A DNA stretch of 64,000 bases from Deltaproteobacteria bacterium. Lineage in GTDB: Bacteria > Myxococcota_A > Polyangia > Haliangiales > Haliangiaceae. Position numbers and translations under genes: made by a program. The notes below the pieces were generated by a model. The model had not been told where the DNA came from. It saw only the letters and a program-made list of their open reading frames with translations, and ran no database searches. The stretch is from contig JAHDIH010000002.1 in assembly GCA_020630875.1 (NCBI GenBank), positions 619,102 through 683,101 of the forward strand, written 5' to 3'. The stretch's first letter is position 1, and each line of letters begins with the position of its first letter. This document shows, one piece after another, positions 50,306 to 60,108 of this stretch.

Positions 50306-52531
50306 ATGAACCAAAGTACAATAGCGTGCAACCAAACTTCTTTTCGTCGTGTCTCTATAGTAGTGAAAACATTTTTGATACTAGTACTGTTGGTTGGTTG
50401 CCATAAACAATGGGAGGAGACGTCTCTTGGCAAAGTCGTCGTTTATAGAAATGGGGTTGCCTATTTTGAGCGAACCGCATCTGCCGAGGATGGTGAGGTA
50501 ACCTTAATGGTGCCCAAGGATAAAGTGGACGATATGCTCAAGTCACTTAGCGTCCAAGATGCCGATACTCAGCAGCAACTCCCAGTTTCATTTCCGTCGC
50601 GTCAAAAATCGGGGAATCTCATTAAGATGAAGGTCACCTTTCCCAAATCGGCGAAACGCATAAAGTTATCGTACGTTGCGGAGTCTCCCGCGTGGAAGCC
50701 CAGTTATCGCATCAAGCTAGAGGAAGATGGAAAAGTAAAACTCCAAGGATGGGCGGTGGTAGATAACGTGTCCGGAGAAGACTGGAAAGACGTTTTGGTT
50801 GGTGTTGGATCTAGCTCTGCGCTTTCCTTTCGGTACGATTTGTGGAGCATCCAAGATGTGCAAAGGCAAACGTTAAGTAACGGTAGACGACTTGCAGTGG
50901 CTCCTCCGTCAGGACTTCGCGGAAGAGCCAGGCCCCAAACGTCAGCTAAGAACGCCGTGACTACGTTAACTTTGGATAAGGAATACCTTGCAAATATGCC
51001 GGTTCCTGGACGTACCTTCGATGACGCTTTGGGCGCAGCGGCTGGAACGAGTGAAGGTGGGACGGGAGTGTCATTCTCCGGCAGAACCATTGGCGGAAAT
51101 CTCTATACCGTCGATGGGGTTAACTCGACTTCTTCATCCCAAGGAACCTTAGGAGCATCTCGTAGCGATCTTAGCCGCATTGCTGACAGAGCAGGCTTGA
51201 GCGGCAGACCCTCTGGACCTGAAAGAAAAAGACTCAGGAAAATCAGGGAGGAACGAGCGGCACGTAAACGTGCGGTCGAGTCTATGAAAAGCAAGATGAG
51301 TCGCAAGAACGAGCAGATGGCAAAAGAGATTAAGCAAAGCGGCAGAGAGTTTATCATTGAAGGTATCGCCGCCGCGGGAGATAGTAACGGTCAAAGGACT
51401 GCAGAAACACGGGCAAACCATCTTCGTAACGAGATGATTAAGAGAGGGGTGGCGCCAAGTAAGCTTTCGATTAGGTGGCGCGTAGGAGATGTTGGCGAAC
51501 CTGAAACCGTAAAGCTCACGTCGTTGGTTGATGAAAAAATGGAAACCGCGGAAAGTGATAATGCGGTAGGAGAAAGTAAGTTTTCCTCGCTGGTGCCAGT
51601 GTCGATTCAGCACAATGGCAGCTCTATGGTGTCGGTGGTGGATAAAACAACGGACGGCGAAACCGTATACCTCTACGATGCTACTTCGGTTCGCGGCAAT
51701 CAAAAGTACGCATTCAAGTCGGTGCGTTTTCTAAATCCTACCAATCAGCAACTTGAAGGTGGCCCGGTGGTCGTATTTGGCGATCAAACGTTTGTAGGCG
51801 AGGGGTTGTCGGATCAGATTGCTCCTGGTGAAGAAACGATTTTACCTTACGCTCTGGATAAGCAGGTTCGTATTGATAAAGAAACAGCGCAAGACTTTAA
51901 GCTTTCTGGGATTAAGAGTGTTTTTCCTGGAGGCGCAGTGGTGGAGCAACAACTGGTTCGAGAGACATCGTATGAGCTGTCGAATCGCTCAAACAGACAC
52001 AGCAAGGTGTTTGTGCGGCACGACAGAGACACCGGATGGAAACAGCTAAGTGGTCCGGTCGCCCATGAAAAGATCGGGAAAATGAGTTTGTTTCCCGTGA
52101 CCTTGAAAGCGGGAAGTAAAGAGACGCTTTCCGTAAAAGAGATGACCCCGGTAACGGCAACATTCTCATTCAACGATGACAACCAGGTGAAACAGCTTGT
52201 TCGGTACGTGAAACAAAATGAAACGCCAATGACAAAATCTCTAAAGTCCATTCTTGCTATTGCTGCAGAGCAAGTAACCAGACGTGCCAATCTCACAAGG
52301 CTCGTTAATGCGCTGGACATGTACAGAGAGCGGCAAGCGGAACTTCATGCCCATTTGTTCTCCCTCAAAGCAGTAAAAATGAAAGGCAAAGTAATGAGGT
52401 CGCTAGAGAAACAGATGAAAGACAATGGCCAAAAACAGGCAAAAACCATCGAGAAAATCATGAAGATAAGGCAAGAGCATGCCGCCGAGGCAATAAGAAT
52501 GCGAGAAATGAGCATGCAAGCTTCCGTCTGA
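50306..52531 (+). CDS. DUF4139 lipoprotein with TonB-plug-like and OmpA-like inserts
   Basis: 741 residues from ATG 50306; a GTG at 50363 would give the very typical signal KTFLILVLLVGC and cannot be excluded. DUF4139/MuiA-like parts flank the middle: VVVYRNGVAYFERT and SYVAESPAWKPSYRIKL first, FLNPTNQQLEGGPVVVF and the helical C-terminus later. Between them lie (about 220-282) a segment like the plug of myxobacterial TonB receptors (MPVPGRTFDDALGAAAG, GVSFSGRTIGGNLYTVDGVN), a highly basic helix (about 295-345), and an OmpA-C-like piece (FIIEGIAAAGDSNGQR, TRANHLRNEMIKRGVAPSKL). The composite order is unusual. Function unknown. Confidence 0.7.
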   Translation: MNQSTIACNQTSFRRVSIVVKTFLILVLLVGCHKQWEETSLGKVVVYRNGVAYFERTASAEDGEVTLMVPKDKVDDMLKSLSVQDADTQQQLPVSFPSRQKSGNLIKMKVTFPKSAKRIKLSYVAESPAWKPSYRIKLEEDGKVKLQGWAVVDNVSGEDWKDVLVGVGSSSALSFRYDLWSIQDVQRQTLSNGRRLAVAPPSGLRGRARPQTSAKNAVTTLTLDKEYLANMPVPGRTFDDALGAAAGTSEGGTGVSFSGRTIGGNLYTVDGVNSTSSSQGTLGASRSDLSRIADRAGLSGRPSGPERKRLRKIREERAARKRAVESMKSKMSRKNEQMAKEIKQSGREFIIEGIAAAGDSNGQRTAETRANHLRNEMIKRGVAPSKLSIRWRVGDVGEPETVKLTSLVDEKMETAESDNAVGESKFSSLVPVSIQHNGSSMVSVVDKTTDGETVYLYDATSVRGNQKYAFKSVRFLNPTNQQLEGGPVVVFGDQTFVGEGLSDQIAPGEETILPYALDKQVRIDKETAQDFKLSGIKSVFPGGAVVEQQLVRETSYELSNRSNRHSKVFVRHDRDTGWKQLSGPVAHEKIGKMSLFPVTLKAGSKETLSVKEMTPVTATFSFNDDNQVKQLVRYVKQNETPMTKSLKSILAIAAEQVTRRANLTRLVNALDMYRERQAELHAHLFSLKAVKMKGKVMRSLEKQMKDNGQKQAKTIEKIMKIRQEHAAEAIRMREMSMQASV

Positions 52532-52543
52532 CAAGGAGCGCGG

Positions 52544-54577
52544 TTGTGCTTGCAATCCGCGTTCTGGTACAACTTCGTCATGGGAAGCAAGCCTAGGGCA
52601 ACACTTGATGACAGAGATCGTCCGTGGATTTTTAGAACTTATGCAGGGCATACAAGCGCTAGAGCCTCTAATGAGTTGTTTCGCAATAACTTGAAGAACG
52701 GCCAGACAGGTCTTTCCATCGCTTTCGATTTACCTACTCAATGCGGGTACAGTTCCAGCGATCCAATAGCGGAAGCAGAAGTGGGAAAAGTCGGGGTTCC
52801 GATCAATACAATAGATGACTTTCACGTGTTGTTTGATGGCATTCCTATTGAGACGATGAACACTTCCATGACGATTAACGCGACTTCAATGTGGCTGCTA
52901 GCGTGCTACATCGGTCTTGCAAAAGAACGCGGCGTTGAACTAGCGAAACTGCGGGGCACCACTCAAAACGATATTGTCAAAGAATACCTCGCAAGGGGGA
53001 CGTACGTTTTCCCTCCTGAGGCTAGTTTTCGGCTTATCTCAGAGATGTATGAGTATTGCTTGGAGGAAATTCCCAATTGGAATCCTTCGAATACTTGTTC
53101 CTACCATTTGCAAGAAGCAGGAGCTACGCCCGTCCAAGAGTTGGCTTTCGCGTTAGCCAATGCTATTGAGGTTTTGGACGCCATTAAAGCTCGTGGCAAT
53201 ATGACCACCGATGCTTTTCACAAGTGCGTAGGGCGCATGAGTTTCTTCGTGAATGCCGGCATGCGTTTCGTCGAAGAAATGTGCAAAATGCGGGCGTTTG
53301 TTGAACTTTGGCATGACATTACCGCTAATCGCTATGGCGTTACCAATCCCAAGTACCAACGTTTTCGCTACGGCGTGCAAGTTAACTCGTTGGGATTGAC
53401 CAAACAACAACCAGAGAATAACGCCTGGCGAATATTGATCGAAAGTTTAGGGGTTACCTTAAGTAAAAAAGCTCGCTGTCGTGCGCTGCAGCTTCCCGCT
53501 TGGAACGAGGCTCTTTCGCTACCGCGTCCCTGGGATCAGCAATGGTCTTTGCGAATGCAGCAGATTTTGGCGCTAGAAACAGACCTGTTAGAATACCCCG
53601 ATCTTTTCGATGGGAGTCACGTTGTTGAAACTAAAACGGCAGAGTTGATAGCAAAAACGCAAGAAGAGCTCGCTACCATTGAGAAACTGGGGGGAGTGAA
53701 GCGAGCCATCGAATCTGGGTACATGAAAAGTCAGCTTGTGAAATCCATGGGAACAAGAATGGCCTCTATTGAAGACGGTGAGACTCCCGTTGTTGGTGTT
53801 AACGTTTATCAAAACGGAATCGATTCTCCGTTAACGCAAGGAGCGGATGGCGGAGTTTTTAAACAAGATAAGAAGTCTGCAGAGGAAGCCGTAGCTGCTC
53901 TTGAAGCTACCAAACGGGCGAGAGATGACAGGAAAGTATCTGCAGCATTGGCTGAGTTAAAGAGATGCGCCCAAAGTGGGCAATCGCTAATGGAACCTTC
54001 CATTGAGTGCGCGCTTGCGAGAGTAACCACTGGCGAGTGGTCCAATGCGCTACGAGAAGTTTTTGGAGAGTATCGGTCTGCAACCGGAATTGCGGGGCAA
54101 AGTTTAGCAAGAGGCGACGGGTTTGATTCTCTGCAAGCTCGCGCCCGAGTATTTCTGAAACGCCATGGACGTCGACCCAAAATGGTCGTTGCTAAACCCG
54201 GGCTCGACGGTCACAGCAATGGTGCTGAGATGATTGCCGTAGCCGCAAGAGATTCTGGGTTTGATGTTATTTATCCTGGCATTCGTATGTCACCTTCGGC
54301 GCTAGCGGTGTGCGTTGCCGAAGAAAGTGCGGACGTGCTGGGGATCTCACTGCTCTCTGGTTCTCACTTGGCGTTGGTAGGTGAGATTCAAGATAACTTG
54401 CAAAAGCTAGAAGTTTCCTCTGAATTGTCAGTGGTCGTTGGTGGTATCATTCCCGCGGAAGATTTCTCAGGGTTAAAAGAGCTTGGAGTCGACGAAGTTT
54501 TTACTCCCGCGGATTACCAGCTGACCGACGTCATGTCTCGCGTGATGGACGTGGTTGAGCGAAAAAATGGATTTTGA
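52544..54577 (+). CDS. ecm: Ethylmalonyl-CoA mutase-type (MeaA-like) B12-dependent acyl-CoA mutase
   Basis: 677 residues with the catalytic barrel (about 20-500) and a C-terminal cobalamin domain whose KPGLDGHSNGAE holds the cobalt-ligand His. Blocks FRYGVQVNSLGLTKQQPENN, LQLPAWNEALSLPRPWDQQW and CSYHLQEAGATPVQEL are those of Ecm/MeaA and differ from methylmalonyl-CoA mutase (which has RFHTQTAG and SGYHIREAG). Ecm turns (2R)-ethylmalonyl-CoA into methylsuccinyl-CoA in acetyl-CoA assimilation. TTG 52544 has AAGGAG five bases upstream; ATG 52580 is an alternative. The crotonyl-CoA carboxylase/reductase gene is not in the window. Confidence 0.88.
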   Translation: MCLQSAFWYNFVMGSKPRATLDDRDRPWIFRTYAGHTSARASNELFRNNLKNGQTGLSIAFDLPTQCGYSSSDPIAEAEVGKVGVPINTIDDFHVLFDGIPIETMNTSMTINATSMWLLACYIGLAKERGVELAKLRGTTQNDIVKEYLARGTYVFPPEASFRLISEMYEYCLEEIPNWNPSNTCSYHLQEAGATPVQELAFALANAIEVLDAIKARGNMTTDAFHKCVGRMSFFVNAGMRFVEEMCKMRAFVELWHDITANRYGVTNPKYQRFRYGVQVNSLGLTKQQPENNAWRILIESLGVTLSKKARCRALQLPAWNEALSLPRPWDQQWSLRMQQILALETDLLEYPDLFDGSHVVETKTAELIAKTQEELATIEKLGGVKRAIESGYMKSQLVKSMGTRMASIEDGETPVVGVNVYQNGIDSPLTQGADGGVFKQDKKSAEEAVAALEATKRARDDRKVSAALAELKRCAQSGQSLMEPSIECALARVTTGEWSNALREVFGEYRSATGIAGQSLARGDGFDSLQARARVFLKRHGRRPKMVVAKPGLDGHSNGAEMIAVAARDSGFDVIYPGIRMSPSALAVCVAEESADVLGISLLSGSHLALVGEIQDNLQKLEVSSELSVVVGGIIPAEDFSGLKELGVDEVFTPADYQLTDVMSRVMDVVERKNGF

Positions 54578-55442
54578 AAAAGCCTTAGACAGGGATAAAA
54601 GACATCTCGCAAAGCTTTTGACGGTTCTTGAAGACCGTCGTGAAACAACGCTAACGAATCGAACCCGAGTAATAAAACAACTGGAAAAGTTACCGAGCCA
54701 TGGGGTTATCGGAATCACGGGGGCACCAGGGGTCGGCAAATCAACTCTAGTCTCTGCCCTTTCTGGGCGCTTACGTAAGAATGGAACCGTCGCAGTTTTG
54801 GCCATTGATCCTTCTAGCATGCGATCAGGCGGGGCGATTCTAGGAGATCGTGCACGCTTGGATTCTGTACCAGAAGACAAAGGATTCTTTTTCAGGAGCC
54901 AAGCAAACCAAACGGAGCTTGGTGGACTTGCGCCTAGCAGTTATCTCGTGATGATGGCGTTGTCGAAGATTTTTGATGTTGTGTTGGTAGAGACCGTCGG
55001 CGTCGGCCAAAGTGAAACTTCCGTCGCTCGTTACGTGGATCATGTCGCGCTATTGGTCAATCCAGCTGGCGGAGATGGATTGCAAGCGGTCAAGGCTGGC
55101 GTGATGGAAGAAGCCGACAGCTTTGTGATTACGAAAGCGGATCTCGTAGACCCTTCAGCCGCTAAAATCGCCCTCGCCAAAGTAGCCAATGGGCGAGCGG
55201 TATTCGAAGTTTCTGCACGAGACGGTAGTGGTATGAGGGAATTGACTCAGTCATTTAGCGAACTTCCGACGGCAGGAGGGATTGATGGCAAGTCGCACCA
55301 CTACTTGGCGCTGTGGATTACGGAACAATTTGGCCGTAGAGGCTTGGAATCTTTTGGTGGAGACCGTGGTTGTGAGCGTATTTGCAAAAATGGCCTTAGT
55401 ACCGCAATAACCCAGGTGGTGGAGCAATTACAGACCAAGTGA
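54567..55442 (+). CDS. meaB: MeaB/ArgK-type G-protein chaperone of the B12 mutase
   Basis: 291 residues. P-loop GITGAPGVGKSTLVSAL, ILGDRARL, FFRSQANQTELGGLA, VETVGVGQSE and the GTP base motif TKAD are the MeaB signature. MeaB loads and protects cobalamin on acyl-CoA mutases. ATG 54567 overlaps the mutase stop by 11 bases; an upstream TTG at 54555 is possible. Coupling to ecm supports the assignment. Confidence 0.93.
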   Translation: MDFEKALDRDKRHLAKLLTVLEDRRETTLTNRTRVIKQLEKLPSHGVIGITGAPGVGKSTLVSALSGRLRKNGTVAVLAIDPSSMRSGGAILGDRARLDSVPEDKGFFFRSQANQTELGGLAPSSYLVMMALSKIFDVVLVETVGVGQSETSVARYVDHVALLVNPAGGDGLQAVKAGVMEEADSFVITKADLVDPSAAKIALAKVANGRAVFEVSARDGSGMRELTQSFSELPTAGGIDGKSHHYLALWITEQFGRRGLESFGGDRGCERICKNGLSTAITQVVEQLQTK

Positions 55443-55480
55443 TCTTGCTCACCTGCGTGTGGACAGATAACTTGCAGAAT

Positions 55481-58048
55481 ATGTCCTTTGCTGATTTTTT
55501 TCGTCCTAGATACAGACACTCCGACCCAACTATTCGAGCTGAAGCAATTGAGGATCTCGACGTAGGTGATGTTTCTATATTGAAGAGCGTTGTGCTGAAC
55601 GATAAAGATGATTCCATTAGGCGTTTGGCGATTGACCGCATTAAAGATCCACAGACGCTATCAGAAGTGGCAAGTTCCATTAGTGAGCCAAAACTAAAGG
55701 CCCGCGCTCAGAAGCGCGCTGCCAAACTATGGGTTGGCCGCGCAGTAAAGTCTAAAGACGACGGTGCTTTCGCGGTAGCGATTGGGGCGTTAGAATCTTT
55801 GGGGGATAAAAATGCAATTGGTCAAGTGGTTGCTAAAGTTGAACAACAAGACAAATGGAAAAGGGCACTTTCCAAGATCGATGACGAGCGGGCGCTAGCG
55901 GAGCTTGTTCGAAGCGTAGCTAATAAAGAAAAACGGCAAGCGTGCCTTACCGCGATTCGGTCTGAATCAACGTTGCGAACGGTCGCTTTAGAAGCGAAAT
56001 ACAAAGACTCAGGAATCTCAGCGGTAGAAAGAATCGAAAGCCAGAAAGATCTCGAGCTTCTGATCGCAAAAGCGTCTCACAAAGCCGTAAAAAACGCGGC
56101 GAAGCGCAAGTTAAATCAGTTGCAGGGAGGTAGCCCAAAGGCCGTAGCAGCCGTTGCCGAACCACAGGTGGCTGATGAATACCGAAGGACTTCTGCCGTT
56201 CAATCGCAGCTCACGTTACAGATGGAAAAGTTCGCCGCGGGCAACGAGTGGGTGGATTCCAAAGAACGGGTAGAGACGCTTTCGCAAGAGTGGTCAAACT
56301 TGAGTGTGGCCCACTTGGATGCTGAAAAAACTCAGCGCTTTGAAACTGCTGTCAGCAAGTATTGGGCAAGAAGAGAAAAGTACGGAAAGGGCGCGGATAC
56401 GATACTGGCGAAGCGAGTCCTCTCTGAGGTTGAGACTGATACTCCGGTCGATGATTCTTCTTCTTTCGCACCAACCGAAAAAACGGTACGTGATACCGAA
56501 GCTGCTGGTACCCAAACCGCCAAGTCTCCGGAAAAAAAGGAACGTGTAGATCCTCGAAAAGCAGCCGTAGAGCAGGCCAAACAACGATTGTCACTCTTCG
56601 TCGAGACTTTGACAGAGTCCCAAGATGAAAAAAATATAGGAAAACTTTCTAAGTTGGCTTCCGAGGCTAAGGATAACGCAAGTTATGCCAGAAAAATAGA
56701 AGACAAGTATCCAGAGCTTAAATCCAAATTCGACGAGCTTCGTCAAGCGCTGATCGTCAAACTCGGTGAACTTCGCGAGGCAGAAGATTGGCAAAGATGG
56801 GCGAACGTGGGAAGGCAAGAAGCAGTGATCGCTGAAGCTCAGAAACTACTTGAATCTGAAGAAAGAGGGTTAGCTGCAAAGCTTAAGCGCCTGCAACGTT
56901 CCTTTAAAGAAGCGGGTCCTGTACCTCGCTCTAAGAATCAAGAACTTTGGGACAAATTCAAAACCATAAGCGATCAAGTATACGACAAAGTAAAAGAAGA
57001 ACGAAAGGTCGTAGAATTTGAGCGCAAGGAGAATCTGCAAGCGAAGCGGACACTTTGTGAACAAGCTGAATCCTTGCGCGACTCGACGGATTGGGATGCA
57101 ACGGCCGCAGAAATGAAAAAACTCCAAGAGAGCTGGAAGTCCATTGGGCCGGTTCCCAAAAAGTACTCTGAAGAAATATGGCAGCGTTTTCGTACGGCCT
57201 GCGATGCCTTTTTCGAAAATCGAAAGCCGCACTTAGATTCGCGATTGAAAGAGCAAAACGATAACTTGGCTAAGAAGACGGCACTTCTTGAGAAAGCGAA
57301 GCAGCTTGCAACTAGCGAAGACTGGGAAACCACAGGCAAGGCACTGCGGGATTTACAGAAAGAGTGGAAAGAGGTTGGACACGTTCCTCGAGAAAATGCC
57401 AACGAGATCAATAAGGGTTTCCGAGAAGCCTGCGACTCGTTCTACAAAAGTCGAGACGCCCATCGAACCAAGCAGTTGCAAGAAAAACAAACGGAGTTAC
57501 AAGAGTGGCAACAAGGGGTCGCCTCTCTTTCATCGATGGAAGCTACCGCCGAGTCTAAAGATGCCGCTTTGGCGTTACGTCAGAAACTGTTTTCATTGGA
57601 TTTACCTAACGACAAGCGTAAGACCTTCTTTGGCCAATTGAATACAGGAATTGCTTCTCTCATGGCAAAAGATGCCGGTCTTTTTGCTGGTTCGGAATTG
57701 GATGCTACGGATACAAAAACGCGTAAAGAAAAGCTACTTAACCGTGCTGAAGAGCTTGCCGCGTGTAGAAAACCAAAAGTAGAGGCTGATCTTTCGTCTA
57801 CCATTGACATTGCAGCAACACTTCAGAACGCACTACAAGAAAATGCGTTGGGGGTCGAGCCGCAGACTCCTGATGGCCGCTCCTTTGAAGCGGTCGTAGA
57901 GGAGCTGCAAGAAGCTTGGCAAAGACTTGGTCCTGTGCCGGGTGACGAAGGGCTTGAGATGGAAAGTCTTTTCAAGAAACGTTGCGATCTTGCGCTGGGA
58001 AAGATGCCTCGCAAGAAGCCGACGACGGATCTGTCGTCTCTACTTTGA
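55481..58048 (+). CDS. DUF349-repeat protein
   Basis: 855 residues from ATG 55481, which gives the usual family N-terminus (MSFADFFRPRYRHSDPTIRA); a GTG at 55439 overlapping the meaB stop is possible. Residues 1-215 are HEAT-like helical repeats. At least four to five DUF349 units follow, each marked by a W and GPVP-like turn: RSFKEAGPVPRSKNQELWDKF, ESWKSIGPVPKKYSEEIW, KEWKEVGHVPRENANEI, EAWQRLGPVPGDEG. An acidic/charged linker lies around 310-365. The function of DUF349 proteins is unknown; the form suggests an extended coiled scaffold. Confidence 0.85.
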   Translation: MSFADFFRPRYRHSDPTIRAEAIEDLDVGDVSILKSVVLNDKDDSIRRLAIDRIKDPQTLSEVASSISEPKLKARAQKRAAKLWVGRAVKSKDDGAFAVAIGALESLGDKNAIGQVVAKVEQQDKWKRALSKIDDERALAELVRSVANKEKRQACLTAIRSESTLRTVALEAKYKDSGISAVERIESQKDLELLIAKASHKAVKNAAKRKLNQLQGGSPKAVAAVAEPQVADEYRRTSAVQSQLTLQMEKFAAGNEWVDSKERVETLSQEWSNLSVAHLDAEKTQRFETAVSKYWARREKYGKGADTILAKRVLSEVETDTPVDDSSSFAPTEKTVRDTEAAGTQTAKSPEKKERVDPRKAAVEQAKQRLSLFVETLTESQDEKNIGKLSKLASEAKDNASYARKIEDKYPELKSKFDELRQALIVKLGELREAEDWQRWANVGRQEAVIAEAQKLLESEERGLAAKLKRLQRSFKEAGPVPRSKNQELWDKFKTISDQVYDKVKEERKVVEFERKENLQAKRTLCEQAESLRDSTDWDATAAEMKKLQESWKSIGPVPKKYSEEIWQRFRTACDAFFENRKPHLDSRLKEQNDNLAKKTALLEKAKQLATSEDWETTGKALRDLQKEWKEVGHVPRENANEINKGFREACDSFYKSRDAHRTKQLQEKQTELQEWQQGVASLSSMEATAESKDAALALRQKLFSLDLPNDKRKTFFGQLNTGIASLMAKDAGLFAGSELDATDTKTRKEKLLNRAEELAACRKPKVEADLSSTIDIAATLQNALQENALGVEPQTPDGRSFEAVVEELQEAWQRLGPVPGDEGLEMESLFKKRCDLALGKMPRKKPTTDLSSLL

Positions 58049-58126
58049 GGAACGATAATAACGCGTTGCGTAGCGACGACTTCCGACAACGCACGACATG
58101 TAGGCATGGTTTCTGAGGATAAACTA

Positions 58127-59620
58127 ATGTGGACGGCGGGTAAGGGCGTAGGATACCATTCCTTTACTGTGCGTATATTAATTACAGCGTTATTACTTTT
58201 TGGATGTGCAAAGTCGGAAGAAGCTGGAATCGACATAGATGGTGGTGATGGAAAAATTGATGATCCATGCAACGGACTTCCATGTGAAGCTTACTACGTC
58301 GATGGTACGTCAGGGTCCGACGCGAACATTGGTTCGGCAGACAGCCCATTCGCTACGGTCATCACCGCATTAGAGCGCAGTCGTAGTAATTCTCGCGCAA
58401 TATTTGTCGCCAAAGGAAATTACGAGGGCTCCATTGAGTTGGTAAACGGAGTGTCGGTTTATGGTGGTTTCAATGGCGACGACTGGACACGTGACGTCGA
58501 TAAGAATCGCACGGTAATTACCGGCGGCCTTCGCGCACTGAAAGCAGTGAACATTTCCAAAGAGACAGTGGTAGACGGACTAGAAATAAAGAGCTCGGAC
58601 GCAGATGAAGAATCTGAATCTACCTTCGCGGGATGGATCGAGGACAGCCAAGGTCTTGTGTTACGAAACATGAAATTTAGAGCTGGAGTGGGAGCGGCAG
58701 GGATTGCTGGCGAAAATGGCAACAGCGGAGCCGCCGGCAGTGCTGGCTTTCAAGGCAATCCTGGTTGTGAAGATGGAGGTCTTTTTTGCTCAAAGTGTTC
58801 TCGGCCCGTCGGTGGTCGTTCCGGACCTAGTCAGTGCGCGATGCATGGTGGTGCTGGAGGGCAACCAGGCAATGGAAGTGGCGCGGGACTTCGTGGACTT
58901 ACGGGAGTCGGCGGCGCACTTGGTGGCAACGGCGGGCATGGAAGTGGCAACGGTCACGGTTCCGTGGGAAGCCCCGGTGCCAACGGCCAAAACGGAAACA
59001 GCGGTACGGCAGGAATGGAAGTGGGAACTATTGTGGAGGGAGAATACCTTCCTTCTCACGGCACCAATGGTACGTCTGGGACCGACGGCGGCGGCGGCGG
59101 AGGAGGAGGCGGTGGCGGCGGCGGAAACGATAGTTGCAATTCGTACGGCTCCTCTGGCGGTGGCGGAGGAGGAGGCGGTTGTGCCGGTCAACCTGGAACG
59201 GCGGGAACTGGTGGTGGAGCAAGTATCGCGCTCGCAGTAATTAATTCCGACGTTTCAATCGAAGCCTGTGAGCTGACCAGTAGTCTTGGCGGGAATGGCG
59301 GTGCCGGTGGTAATCCTGGAATCGGTGGCACCGGTGGCAATGGAGGAGCTGGTGGCAATTATGGCGGAAGCGGACAACAAGATGATGGAGGAAACGGTGC
59401 ACGCGGTGGCTCTGGTGGTCTTGGTGGAAACGGTGGTGCAGGTGGAGGTGGTGGAGGTGGCCCCTCCATTGCACTTTTTTGCACGGGTGACGTTTCCATA
59501 GATTTATCGTCTACCGATTTGCAAAAGGGAGAAGCTGGAATCGGCGGAGCCGCTCATGCCTCTGGTAATGCAGGTGCGGATGGTTTATCGGCGCAGTCTT
59601 ACAATTGCGGATTACTTTAG
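58127..59620 (+). CDS. Glycine-rich lipoprotein with DUF1565-like start
   Basis: 497 residues from ATG 58127, supported by GAGG eight bases upstream; GTG 58169 would start right at RILITALLLFGC. Lipobox ALLLFGC. Residues about 55-185 start like a right-handed beta-helix (YYVDGTSGSDANIGSADSPF, VYGGFNGDDWTRD). Residues about 190-470 are dominated by GGxGG/GNGG repeats similar to PE-PGRS or myxobacterial Gly-rich surface proteins, broken by a Cys-containing turn (CEDGGLFCSKC). It is likely a surface-displayed structural or adhesive protein. Confidence 0.75.
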   Translation: MWTAGKGVGYHSFTVRILITALLLFGCAKSEEAGIDIDGGDGKIDDPCNGLPCEAYYVDGTSGSDANIGSADSPFATVITALERSRSNSRAIFVAKGNYEGSIELVNGVSVYGGFNGDDWTRDVDKNRTVITGGLRALKAVNISKETVVDGLEIKSSDADEESESTFAGWIEDSQGLVLRNMKFRAGVGAAGIAGENGNSGAAGSAGFQGNPGCEDGGLFCSKCSRPVGGRSGPSQCAMHGGAGGQPGNGSGAGLRGLTGVGGALGGNGGHGSGNGHGSVGSPGANGQNGNSGTAGMEVGTIVEGEYLPSHGTNGTSGTDGGGGGGGGGGGGGNDSCNSYGSSGGGGGGGGCAGQPGTAGTGGGASIALAVINSDVSIEACELTSSLGGNGGAGGNPGIGGTGGNGGAGGNYGGSGQQDDGGNGARGGSGGLGGNGGAGGGGGGGPSIALFCTGDVSIDLSSTDLQKGEAGIGGAAHASGNAGADGLSAQSYNCGLL

Positions 59621-59622
59621 CT

Positions 59623-60108
59623 CTATAATTCGTCGACGTTTCTAGCTTCGGCTTGGGTGATAACGGGTGACTGCCTGTATTTGGAAAATTGTTTTATCAT
59701 GAGCAGGGCCGGGAAAAATCCGACGCACGAGATACCCAGGGAAATGTAGAACTCTTTGTAGCTAGCGATCCACATAAGATATTCAAACAAGCTTGCTGCA
59801 TCATCATACTCCAACATGTGGACAACATGCCCCCCAATGAATATTGTCAATACAGTCAGGACAGATATAGGACCCATCCATCGCGCCAATTTAGGTCTCC
59901 AGCTTCTTCTAAGAAGGTAGTTGAGTAGGATGTAGTTCAGCAACATGGCTACTGGAAGTATCCAAGTCGCGGACCACGAGAAAAGACTCTTCAAGTAGCC
60001 TAAGCTAACGCTGTATCCGAGTTGAAAATCATTGGGAATTATGAGGACGACAATTGCAAAAGCAGCCCAAAATAAACTCCAAAGAATTAGTGAAATGTTT
60101 CTAGCCAT
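59623..60108 (-). CDS. Four-helix membrane protein, unknown
   Basis: 161 residues with four hydrophobic helices (about 7-24, 44-67, 80-98 and 117-138) linked by short loops and ending in a polar tail. The third helix carries FIGGHVVHMLEYDD. I recognise no family. It is convergent with the Gly-rich gene, ending two bases after it. Confidence 0.6.
   Translation of the reverse strand: MARNISLILWSLFWAAFAIVVLIIPNDFQLGYSVSLGYLKSLFSWSATWILPVAMLLNYILLNYLLRRSWRPKLARWMGPISVLTVLTIFIGGHVVHMLEYDDAASLFEYLMWIASYKEFYISLGISCVGFFPALLMIKQFSKYRQSPVITQAEARNVDEL

Noticed and set aside
51149..51703. 184-codon frame antisense to the DUF4139 gene
   Set aside because: Antisense shadow of the basic and OmpA-like segment; no independent support.
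58704..59240. Alternative frames in the Gly-rich region (including Arg/Trp-rich ones)
   Set aside because: GC-rich repeat codons keep all frames open; only the frame starting with a lipobox signal makes sense.
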